Below are positions 1 through 5,970 of a stretch of DNA of 5,983 bases, one piece after another. Below the pieces are notes generated by a model, which was not told the origin of the DNA, did no database searches, and saw only the letters and a list, made by a program, of their open reading frames with translations. The translations under genes were made by a program, and so were the position numbers. Position 1 is the stretch's first letter; every line of letters starts with the position of its first letter. The DNA is from X23 sp050251575 (GTDB lineage: Bacteria; Bacillota; Clostridia; SK-Y3), in assembly GCA_050251575.1 (NCBI GenBank), contig JBFWMP010000164.1:1-5983 (forward strand), given 5' to 3'.

Positions 1-125
1 AAAGTAAAAGATAAAAGATATCTACTAAACACATTAACTGCGGTGATAATTACCATCAATGAGAAAAAAATAATAATAATATATTCTTCGATTTTATCAT
101 GAAATGGGCGTTTCAAAGCAGACAT
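1..125 (-). CDS. dctQ: TRAP transporter small permease subunit (DctQ family), N-terminal part, cut by window edge
   Basis: This is the start of a gene too short to stand out as an ORF. An ATG at 123-125 is preceded by a strong GGAGGG ribosome binding site (131-136) with a five-base spacer, and the frame stays open for 41 codons to the window edge. The peptide starts MSALKRPFHDKIEEY and runs into a hydrophobic segment (about residues 15-30). It then reads VNVFSRYLL, which matches the conserved N-V-x-x-R-Y signature at the end of the first membrane helix of DctQ proteins. In TRAP systems DctQ is the four-helix small membrane subunit that partners the large permease DctM and receives substrate from the binding protein. 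The dctP gene lies 135 bases upstream on the same strand, which makes the call firm despite truncation. dctM should follow outside the window. Confidence 0.85.
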   Translation of the reverse strand, partial: MSALKRPFHDKIEEYIIIIFFSLMVIITAVNVFSRYLLSFT

Positions 126-170
126 TTTATCCCTCCTTTAATAGTTTATAAGCTTACTACTATACCCTCC

Positions 171-205
171 GCTCTAAGAAAAAACTCTCTATTCTTTCTT
201 AGAGC
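171..205 (-). promoter_or_regulatory. Hairpin between dctP and dctQ, possible mRNA processing or attenuation element
   Basis: Perfect 11-base arms (171-181 and 195-205, GCTCTAAGAAA pairing with TTTCTTAGAGC) flank a 13-base loop. The structure sits in the 135-base gap between dctP and dctQ. On the transcribed strand the stem is followed by GGAGGGTATAGTAG and not by a U-run, so it is not a standard intrinsic terminator. A stable intercistronic stem after the binding-protein gene is commonly used to protect the upstream message or reduce read-through, giving more binding protein than permease. That role is inferred. Confidence 0.5.
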
Positions 206-260
206 AGGGAGATTAGCCTTTAGAAAACAGACAAATACATAGTTGAGTATATAAACTTAC

Positions 261-1328
261 TCAAAAGCCTTTTTGAGCATCAAGAGTTTTTTGAATTAGA
301 TCTTTGCCAATTTTGTTTTCCCATTCTTTATAGACAGGCTGCGCTGCTTCAAAGAATGCTTGACGTTCTTCCGGTGTAAGCTCTATAATCTCAGTCTTTC
401 CACCATCTATAAACTCTTTCTTGATTTCTTCATCCTGTTTAGCAGCATAATCCCTTTGCCAGCGGCTTGATTCTATAGCAGCTTCTGTCAAGATTTTTTG
501 TTGTTCAGGACTTAATTTCTCCCAAGTAATCTTAGATACTAATACAGGAATTGGGTCGTAGATATGTTTTGTCTCTATAACATATTTTTGAACCTCATTA
601 AAACCACTTAACTTAATATTCACATATGGATTCTCTTGTCCGTCAATTACACCTTGTTGTAAACTCGTAAATACTTCCGAAAAAGCCATCGGTATAGCAC
701 TTGCTCCTATGGCATTAAAGTGAGCAATGTGTAGCGGATTATCCATAACCCTAATTTTTATACCTTTCATATCAGCTGGTTTATCAACAGCACGATCTTT
801 AGTAGTGATATGCCTCCAGCTTTGAGTCCACCATGCCAAGCCTATAAAACCTGACGGTTCTAACTCTTTAAGAACTTGCTGCCCAATGGGGCCATCCAAA
901 ACAGCTTCTGCAGCTTTCTCACTTTTGAATAGATACGGCAAATCAAATAGTAATGTTTTATCAGTAAAGCCACTTATTGGTGCTAAGGCAGGACTCATCA
1001 TATCCAGTGTGCCTAATTGCATAGATTCAAGCATTACTCTGTTATCACCCAGTACAGCTGCAGCATGAACTTCCACAGTTATTTGGCCATTAGTCTTTTG
1101 CTTGACTAATTCTGCAAAATATCTAGCTCCTTCATCTAGTGCAGTTTTTTCTTGAACTACATGTCCTAACGTTAAAACGATAGATTTATTAGTTTGAGGT
1201 TGGATATTGTTTTTCTCTGCCGTTTGCTTTTCTCCTGATGGTGCAGGTTGGCTAGTGCCACCACAGCCAACAGATAGTGTTATCACCAAAATTAGTGCCA
1301 ACATTACCATCATTCTTTTTTTTAACAT
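261..1328 (-). CDS. dctP: TRAP transporter solute-binding lipoprotein (DctP family)
   Basis: This 355-residue extracytoplasmic substrate-binding protein of a tripartite ATP-independent periplasmic-type (TRAP) transporter captures a carboxylate-containing solute and hands it to DctQ/DctM for ion-driven uptake. The N-terminus has a basic stretch, a hydrophobic helix and a lipobox, LSVGC, with the lipid-anchored Cys at residue 22. A low-complexity linker (about 23-47) follows, as expected for a lipoprotein in a Gram-positive cell. The core carries the family signature KIRVMDNP (191-197). Arg193 corresponds to the conserved arginine that salt-bridges the ligand carboxylate. Further signatures are GASAIPMAFSEVF (208-220) and LQQGVIDGQENP (223-234). 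Length is normal for the family. The start is supported by GGAGGAGG at 1334-1341. It follows the M20 hydrolase gene by 63 bases and precedes dctQ. The ligand cannot be read from sequence. Confidence 0.95.
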   Translation of the reverse strand: MLKKRMMVMLALILVITLSVGCGGTSQPAPSGEKQTAEKNNIQPQTNKSIVLTLGHVVQEKTALDEGARYFAELVKQKTNGQITVEVHAAAVLGDNRVMLESMQLGTLDMMSPALAPISGFTDKTLLFDLPYLFKSEKAAEAVLDGPIGQQVLKELEPSGFIGLAWWTQSWRHITTKDRAVDKPADMKGIKIRVMDNPLHIAHFNAIGASAIPMAFSEVFTSLQQGVIDGQENPYVNIKLSGFNEVQKYVIETKHIYDPIPVLVSKITWEKLSPEQQKILTEAAIESSRWQRDYAAKQDEEIKKEFIDGGKTEIIELTPEERQAFFEAAQPVYKEWENKIGKDLIQKTLDAQKGF

Positions 1329-1343
1329 AATTTCCTCCTCCTT

Positions 1344-1367
1344 ATTCTTTTATTATCTATAAAGAAT
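1344..1367 (-). promoter_or_regulatory. Small A/T hairpin just before the dctP ribosome binding site
   Basis: Seven-base arms ATTCTTT (1344-1350) and AAAGAAT (1361-1367) enclose a ten-base loop in the 63-base gap between the M20 gene and dctP. On the transcript the stem ends only two bases before the GGAGGAGG site of dctP. It is made almost entirely of A:U pairs and lacks a U-run, so it is weak and is not a terminator. It could sheath the 5' side of the ribosome binding site or arise by chance in AT-rich sequence. Confidence 0.25.
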
Positions 1368-1391
1368 ATAAACAATATAGCTACCGCTTAA

Positions 1392-2558
1392 TTAGAAAAT
1401 GAGTTTCAAAGCAACTTCAGTTAATATATTTGCTGCTAGAGTTAAATGCTCAACTGGAACATATTCATCAATAGTATGTGCTTGAGCCAAATTTCCCGGG
1501 CCAAAAGATATACAGTGCTTACCACCTGTTTTAGCTGCAATAATTGAAGCATCAGTATAGGCAGGCAAACCACTAAATTCCGCTTCTTTTTTAGTCACTT
1601 CTTTTATACATTCAGCAACAGCAGCTACTAGAGGTGAATCATCAGCTGCTTTAATAGGCGGGCGTTCAATTGTAAGCATTTTAAATACGGCACTTGCACC
1701 TGGGACTTTCTTAATTCCTTCATCAATTGCTCCCTGAATAATTGCTTTTGATTCAGCGATAGTCATCGGCACGATTAGTCTAAGATCAATTTCTGCCTTA
1801 CATTGATCTGGGACCACATTGGTTTTTACTCCACCAGAAATTCTACTTATAGTTATAGTAGGCTTTCCGAGATAAATATCATCGTAGGTTAACTCACTTA
1901 CACTCTTTTTTAATCTCGTAAGAATTTCGGTCATAGCATGAATAGCATCCACACCAACTTGAGGATTTCCTGCATGACTTGCTTTGCCCTTGGTCGTAAT
2001 CTCATACCATACCGGTCCTTTGTGTGCTGGCATGACTTTCAATCCGGATGGTTCAGGCGCAATCACATAGCTTTTTTCATTAACCCAACCTTTTTCAATT
2101 GCTGCAAGCGCCCCTTTCATTTCTGCACCTTCTTCATCAATGCTAGCAATTAACAAAAAATCCCTTCTAGGCTTATTCTTTCTCATAACTATTCGTTTGA
2201 AGGCAACCATGGCTGCTGCTAATCCACCTTTCATATCCGCACTGCCGCGACCATAAAGTTTTCCATCCTCAATTGCTCCTGAGAATGGATCATGGTTCCA
2301 TCCGTCATTAGCGGGCACTGTATCCATATGTGCGATATAAACAAGGTTAGGCTGTTCACGTTCTCCATATAGCCTAGCTATAATGTTAAACCGACCTGGT
2401 TCTACTTCTTCCTTTGTAACTTCTACATTCAGATCTTTCAACCAGTTGAATATAAAGTTTCCAATGACTTCTTCTGTACCCACTGGATTTTCACTAGGTA
2501 TTTTCACTAATTCTTGTGCTAGCTTGATAACCTCATAATCTACAGTACATGTGTTCAT
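1392..2558 (-). CDS. M20 family metallopeptidase / ArgE-DapE-type amidohydrolase
   Basis: This 388-residue cytoplasmic dizinc hydrolase belongs to the ArgE/DapE/CPG2 group, which cleaves N-acyl-amino acids, succinyl-diaminopimelate or small peptides. All active-site elements are present. H77 and the assisting D79 lie in AHMDTVP, and the bridging D108 in YGRGSADMKGG. The general base E142 and zinc ligand E143 lie in DEEG, E169 sits in APEP, and H361 in AQAHTIDEY. H195 in ASHAG comes from the lid/dimerisation domain and completes the catalytic site. No residue loss is visible, so the enzyme should be active, but the substrate is unknown. The ATG is preceded by AAGGGGGG at 2565-2572 with a six-base spacer, and an in-frame TAA lies directly upstream of that site. 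The gene starts inside the small ORF at 2533-2655 and is followed by dctP, suggesting that it processes the imported compound. Confidence 0.93.
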   Translation of the reverse strand: MNTCTVDYEVIKLAQELVKIPSENPVGTEEVIGNFIFNWLKDLNVEVTKEEVEPGRFNIIARLYGEREQPNLVYIAHMDTVPANDGWNHDPFSGAIEDGKLYGRGSADMKGGLAAAMVAFKRIVMRKNKPRRDFLLIASIDEEGAEMKGALAAIEKGWVNEKSYVIAPEPSGLKVMPAHKGPVWYEITTKGKASHAGNPQVGVDAIHAMTEILTRLKKSVSELTYDDIYLGKPTITISRISGGVKTNVVPDQCKAEIDLRLIVPMTIAESKAIIQGAIDEGIKKVPGASAVFKMLTIERPPIKAADDSPLVAAVAECIKEVTKKEAEFSGLPAYTDASIIAAKTGGKHCISFGPGNLAQAHTIDEYVPVEHLTLAANILTEVALKLIF

Positions 2559-2655
2559 ACTGTTCCCCCCTTATTACATTGCATACTCGGAAAGGTTCCT
2601 TGCTTTCATCCTTGTAAATCAGAGACATGATAGTCTCTCCGAATGCAAAAGCCAA
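2533..2655 (-). CDS. Small ORF of 40 codons, unrecognised, overlapping the M20 gene start
   Basis: A TTG start at 2653-2655 follows a good GAGGAG site (2662-2667) with a six-base spacer. The frame runs 40 codons to TGA at 2533-2535. The peptide begins MAFAFGETIMSLIYKDES, continues KEPFRVCNVIRGEQYEH and ends MYCRL. Its composition looks protein-like: alternating hydrophobic and charged residues, two cysteines (25 and 38), and no low-complexity stretch. It starts 31 bases after the enolase-like gene stops and overlaps the first 26 bases of the M20 gene, an arrangement typical of translational coupling. It fills almost the whole gap between the two genes, so the gap is not empty. I do not recognise the family. 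The alternatives are a chance ORF, or a leader whose translation exposes the M20 ribosome binding site. The TTG start and small size keep confidence moderate. Confidence 0.5.
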   Translation of the reverse strand: MAFAFGETIMSLIYKDESKEPFRVCNVIRGEQYEHMYCRL

Positions 2656-2686
2656 CTTATTCTCCTCATAAATCCAAATCTAAATT

Positions 2687-3973
2687 CTAGAATGAAATCT
2701 TATATGGATTAGCAAAATCTTTTCCTGCATATCTGGCAAGAGAGCCTAGTTGCTCTTCAATTTGCAGTAATCGGTTATACTTAGCGGTTCTTTCACTTCT
2801 TACACCTGCTCCGGTTTTGATTTGCCCTGCATCAAGTGCAACTACTAAATCAGCGATTGCAGAATCTTCTGTCTCTCCGGAACGTTCTGAAACCATTATG
2901 CCATAACCGCTTCTATAGGCTAAATTTGCAGCATCTATTGCTTGTGATAAACTGCCAACCTGATTAAATTTCCATAACAATGCATTTGCTGCACCAGCTT
3001 CAATACGAGGCTTCATCAGTTCAGGATTAGTACAGAACAAATCATCTCCAATAATTTGAATACCTAATTCTTGTTTTATTTTCTTAAATCCTTCTATATC
3101 ATCTTCATCAAGAGGATCTTCGATAGATGCTATAGGATACTTTTTCATCATGTCCTTGAAGAAACTAATTACATCATCTGTAGTCATCTTTTCCCCCTGG
3201 ATTGTGTATAGTTTTGTTTCTTTATCATAAAGATGAGTAGCTGCGCAATCAAAGCCATAAACTATCTTGTTTGCATATCCTGATCTTTCTACTGCTAATG
3301 AAAGTACTTCCATTGCTTCCATAACATCTGTTATTGGCGTTGCAAAACCTCCTTCATCACCGGTATTGCATGCAAGCTTTCCATATCTCGAAAGAACTAT
3401 TTCATAAAGTTCACAGTTAACTGCATGACCTATTTCCATGGACTGCTTGAATGTTTCTGCTCCTATCGGGAATATGCAGAATTCTTGAAAGTCTAAATCG
3501 TTTGAAGTGAGCTTTCCGCCATTAAGAAGGTTCAATAATGGTACCGGTAAGATATGTGCATTAGGGTTTAAATATCTGTATAGAGGTAATCCAAGAGTAT
3601 TTGCTGCTGCATAGGCTACAGCAAGAGAAACAGGCATTATAGCATTAGCCCCTAGATTAGACTTATTACTGGTGCCATCGAGTTGAATAAGTTTTTCATC
3701 AATTCGGCGTTGTTCAGTAACGTCCATTCCAATAAGCGCAGGTGCGATAACTTCATTAACATTTTTTACTGCTTTTTGCACGCCCAAACCTGCGTAACGT
3801 TTTTCACCATCTCTCAGTTCTTTAGCTTCATTGCTTCCTGTCGAACGACCGGCGGGTACATTTCCACTCCCTGCATATTCGTCGTTTACCCAAACATCTA
3901 CTTGCACTGTAGGCGCCCATCTACAGTCTAAAATCTCCCTAGCTTGAATCTTTGTGACTTTAACTTTACTCAT
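2687..3973 (-). CDS. Enolase-superfamily protein, divergent paralogue of phosphopyruvate hydratase
   Basis: At 428 residues this protein matches the length and order of bacterial enolase, which dehydrates 2-phosphoglycerate to phosphoenolpyruvate. The retained residues, with yeast numbering in brackets, are S44 [S39], E164 [E168], E207 [E211], metal ligands D242 [D246], E285 [E295] and D310 [D320], base K335 [K345], R364 and S365 [R374, S375], and K386 [K396]. Several key positions differ. The N-terminal SRGNPTV is CRWAPTV, and mobile loop SGASTG is AGRSTG. The NGGxHA loop is NGGKLT, so H159 is replaced by L155, and SHRSGET is SERSGET, so H373 is replaced by E363. The fold and acid-enolising chemistry therefore look intact, while the substrate-facing loops are altered. 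Automatic annotation would call it eno, but I withhold that symbol. The start is supported by AGGAGAGGG just upstream. It is the first gene of the operon leading into the small ORF, M20 hydrolase and TRAP genes, not a glycolytic cluster. Confidence 0.9.
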   Translation of the reverse strand: MSKVKVTKIQAREILDCRWAPTVQVDVWVNDEYAGSGNVPAGRSTGSNEAKELRDGEKRYAGLGVQKAVKNVNEVIAPALIGMDVTEQRRIDEKLIQLDGTSNKSNLGANAIMPVSLAVAYAAANTLGLPLYRYLNPNAHILPVPLLNLLNGGKLTSNDLDFQEFCIFPIGAETFKQSMEIGHAVNCELYEIVLSRYGKLACNTGDEGGFATPITDVMEAMEVLSLAVERSGYANKIVYGFDCAATHLYDKETKLYTIQGEKMTTDDVISFFKDMMKKYPIASIEDPLDEDDIEGFKKIKQELGIQIIGDDLFCTNPELMKPRIEAGAANALLWKFNQVGSLSQAIDAANLAYRSGYGIMVSERSGETEDSAIADLVVALDAGQIKTGAGVRSERTAKYNRLLQIEEQLGSLARYAGKDFANPYKISF

Positions 3974-3989
3974 TGATACCCTCTCCTTT

Positions 3990-4010
3990 TTATGTAAGTT
4001 TTATTATGTA
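3990..4010. repeat. Direct repeat TTATGTA, two copies in the leader of the enolase-like gene
   Basis: TTATGTA occurs at 3990-3996 and again at 4004-4010, 14 bases start to start. On the transcribed strand it reads TACATAA. Both copies lie downstream of the proposed -10 box and before the ribosome binding site, where they could be an operator or part of the leader RNA. The surroundings are very AT-rich, so chance occurrence is quite possible. Confidence 0.3.
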
Positions 4011-4020
4011 GATTTAGTTC

Positions 4021-4050
4021 ATTATATGTTCCAGAATATTCAATTATCAT
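4021..4050 (-). promoter_or_regulatory. Predicted sigma-A-type promoter of the enolase-like/M20/TRAP operon
   Basis: On the minus strand a perfect -10 hexamer TATAAT (4021-4026) is preceded, at 18 bases, by ATGATA (4045-4050), which matches four of six positions of TTGACA. Transcription would begin near 4014, leaving a leader of about 40 bases before the enolase-like start. The upstream regulator ends in its own terminator, so the operon needs a promoter in this gap, and this is the best candidate. No sigma-54 site with correct GG-N10-GC spacing was found here. The weak -35 box is what an activator-dependent promoter would show. Confidence 0.45.
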
Positions 4051-4098
4051 AAAAATATTACTTTACTGCAATGCTTTTCCACTCTATTGGTTTTTAGC

Positions 4099-4121
4099 AA
4101 AAAAAAAGAGACCTAAGTCTC
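4099..4121 (-). terminator. Intrinsic terminator of the regulator gene, stop codon in the loop
   Basis: On the minus strand GAGAC (4117-4121) pairs with GTCTC (4108-4112) around the loop TTAG, and nine U residues follow (4099-4107). An A-rich stretch upstream can pair with part of the U-run and lengthen the stem. The left arm belongs to the last two codons of the regulator and its TAG stop is part of the loop, so the gene has essentially no 3' untranslated region. The structure separates the regulator transcript from the enolase-like operon. Confidence 0.8.
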
Positions 4122-5855
4122 ATTTTGAGAATCAAAATGTACTAGTTCTACTATTGAATACTTTTGTAATTTTCTGTAAAGGGTAGCTTTACTTATTCCT
4201 AATTCCTTTGCTACCCGTATTTTAGCCTCTGTTGAATTGCCGAAAGCATTTAGTGCATTTACTATGATTTGCTTTTCTATCTTATCAAGATTGTATTGCC
4301 CAGTTGTATCATCAACCAATTTATTTTGTATGTTACTCGGTAAATCTTCTATGGATACTGGATCACTACTATTATTTGTATGTACAATAAAGCTGATAAT
4401 GTTCTCTAGCTCTCTTACATTCCCTGCCCAAGGATAATTTATGAAAACCTTATACACTTCTTCTTTTAATACTACGTCCTTTCCCTCCAGACAATTATAT
4501 CTATCCAAAAAATAGTTGGCTAATAAAATAATATCACCTTGCCTGCTTCTTAAAGGTGGGATTGTTACCGTAAATGCCTCTAAAGAATAATATAAATCTT
4601 TTCGAAACTCTCCAACATCAACCATACGTCTTAAATCTTTATTTGTCGTGGCAATAATCCGGGTATTTACATCTGCTTGATTTATAACATTCACTAATCT
4701 TCCTTGAAGCCTCAAAGATAAATCGCTTATTTCATCAATAAACAAAGTTCCACCGGCAGATATTTCTATCTTACCAATCCCTTTATCATCAGGAAATTGA
4801 TAACTGTACCCAAAAATCTCTTTCTCAATTATTGTATCAACCGTTCCGCTGCATACTACAGTAATAAAGGGATTATTTTTTCTCATACTCTCATTATGTA
4901 TGGCTCTAGCAAACATTTCTTTGCCTGTTCCCGTCTCCCCGCATATTAGTATGTTCTTATCACCTGATGATAGCCTTCTGCATTGTTCTTTTATCTTAAG
5001 AAAATTTTCACTTTTACCTATTAGATAGTTAAAATTGTACTTATCTACATGATTTACTTTCAGCATGTTTTGTTGAAGTGAGATAATATCTTGAAAAATA
5101 AATACTCTGCTTACTTCTTTTATTCCAATAGTAATCGGGTAAATGCTTCCTGAAAGTCTAACTTTTCTTTCTTTGACTTTCACAAGATACTCGACATCCG
5201 TCATGTTGTTCGTGTTCTTGATTTTGTGTATTGAAAATTGTTTTATTTTTCTTAGATATCTTAACTGAGATAAGTTGTTCCCAAGTAAGAGCTCTGTCTT
5301 TCTATTCATATATAAGATGCTGTTATCATCATCAAAAATAATCACGCCATCATTAATTAAATTCATCAACCTATTTAAGAGCTCAATCATAAAAGCCTGC
5401 TCCTCATAGTTAATATATTCAAGAACCTTTGTTGCAATAAGATCTGCTATTTTTTCAAGAAAAGCTAGATAGTCTGAAATATTCTCACATATCTGTAACT
5501 TTTGCGATTCAGTAGAAGATGCTAATGAAATAACCCCAATCACTTCATCTTTGACAATAATCGGACAGCACACTTCACATTGATCTATGCAAATCTCTAT
5601 ATTCTTGCATCCTATGCAAACTTCATGCACCTTTGGATTATCTATAAAAAGTGATTTCTTGGTCTGCAATACCTTTCTAAATGCATTGCCTTCATTATTA
5701 AAATACATAAGAATATGATGCGCAAATCTTCCGGTTCCTGCTATGCGGATCAAATTGTTATCCGCTATATCCACATCTACATTCAATACACTTGCAATAA
5801 CATTCGCGTATTGATTGACACTATCCTTAATTTTCAACAAAAGTGATTCTTTCAT
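4113..5855 (-). CDS. AAA+ enhancer-binding-type regulator (GAF-PAS-AAA+-Fis HTH) lacking the GAFTGA motif
   Basis: This 580-residue cytoplasmic regulator is built like a sigma-54 activator. Residues about 1-150 resemble a GAF sensor with a cysteine cluster (C80, C83, C89, C93, C96, C97) just before PIIVKDEVIGVISL. A PAS-like domain follows at about 158-260 (VIIFDDDNSILYMN). The AAA+ domain (about 275-490) has Walker A GETGTGKE (K312), Walker B TLFIDE (D374, E375), sensor I ATTN (402-405), arginine finger R418 and sensor II R481 in GNVREL. The C-terminus (about 523-568) is a Fis-type helix-turn-helix, ELGISKATLYRKL. Where sigma-54 activators carry GAFTGA, this protein reads SYQFPDD (351-357). 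The pre-sensor-I segment containing RVGG is about 12 residues shorter, and the second arginine finger is S424. It therefore probably acts without sigma-54, as TyrR does. The start follows GGAGGG (5865-5870) by nine bases. Position next to the enolase-like operon suggests that operon is its target. Confidence 0.9.
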   Translation of the reverse strand: MKESLLLKIKDSVNQYANVIASVLNVDVDIADNNLIRIAGTGRFAHHILMYFNNEGNAFRKVLQTKKSLFIDNPKVHEVCIGCKNIEICIDQCEVCCPIIVKDEVIGVISLASSTESQKLQICENISDYLAFLEKIADLIATKVLEYINYEEQAFMIELLNRLMNLINDGVIIFDDDNSILYMNRKTELLLGNNLSQLRYLRKIKQFSIHKIKNTNNMTDVEYLVKVKERKVRLSGSIYPITIGIKEVSRVFIFQDIISLQQNMLKVNHVDKYNFNYLIGKSENFLKIKEQCRRLSSGDKNILICGETGTGKEMFARAIHNESMRKNNPFITVVCSGTVDTIIEKEIFGYSYQFPDDKGIGKIEISAGGTLFIDEISDLSLRLQGRLVNVINQADVNTRIIATTNKDLRRMVDVGEFRKDLYYSLEAFTVTIPPLRSRQGDIILLANYFLDRYNCLEGKDVVLKEEVYKVFINYPWAGNVRELENIISFIVHTNNSSDPVSIEDLPSNIQNKLVDDTTGQYNLDKIEKQIIVNALNAFGNSTEAKIRVAKELGISKATLYRKLQKYSIVELVHFDSQNET

Positions 5856-5939
5856 CTAGCATGTCCCTCCTTATGATTTAATATAGCTCTTTTAAACAGC
5901 CTGCCTCTTTATATTACTTATTCTGTTTTATTCTTTTTT

Positions 5940-5970
5940 ATTATAAGAATTTTTCTAATTTATTTGTCGC
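5940..5970 (-). promoter_or_regulatory. Possible promoter of the regulator gene
   Basis: In the AT-rich 128-base stretch upstream of the regulator, the minus strand carries a perfect TATAAT at 5940-5945. A GCGACA at 5965-5970 matches four of six -35 positions, but the spacer of 19 bases is long. No other gene, repeat or terminator is evident between 5856 and the window end. The -10 box is convincing by itself, the -35 less so. Confidence 0.3.

Noticed and set aside
260..277. CTCAAAA/TTTTGAG inverted repeat at the dctP stop codon, considered as a terminator
   Set aside because: It is short and A:U-rich with no U-run after it, and dctQ follows on the same strand.
886..1068. Plus-strand open frames at 886-1068, 1938-2153, 3683-3931 and 4237-4437
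   Set aside because: Each lies entirely opposite a well-supported minus-strand gene and encodes no recognisable domain.
2533..2535. TGA at the end of the small ORF as a possible selenocysteine codon
   Set aside because: Read-through adds only about 13 codons, out of frame within the M20 gene, and no suitable hairpin was evident after it.
2621..2638. AGAGAC/GTCTCT inverted repeat upstream of the M20 gene, considered as a terminator
   Set aside because: It has six-base arms, no U-run, and lies inside the small coding frame.
4017..4033. Second sigma-54-like match, TGG-N10-GA on the minus strand
   Set aside because: The spacing is right but the essential -12 GC reads GA, and the sequence coincides with a perfect TATAAT that explains it better.
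4068..4081. Sigma-54-like sequence TGGAAAAGCATTGC on the minus strand upstream of the enolase-like gene
   Set aside because: Only nine bases separate GG and GC, where the -24/-12 promoter needs ten, and the regulator lacks GAFTGA.
5827..5862. Eleven-codon upstream ORF starting at the ATG seven bases before the regulator start
   Set aside because: Its ATG lies only two bases from GGAGGG, too close for initiation, while the regulator ATG has a proper nine-base spacer.
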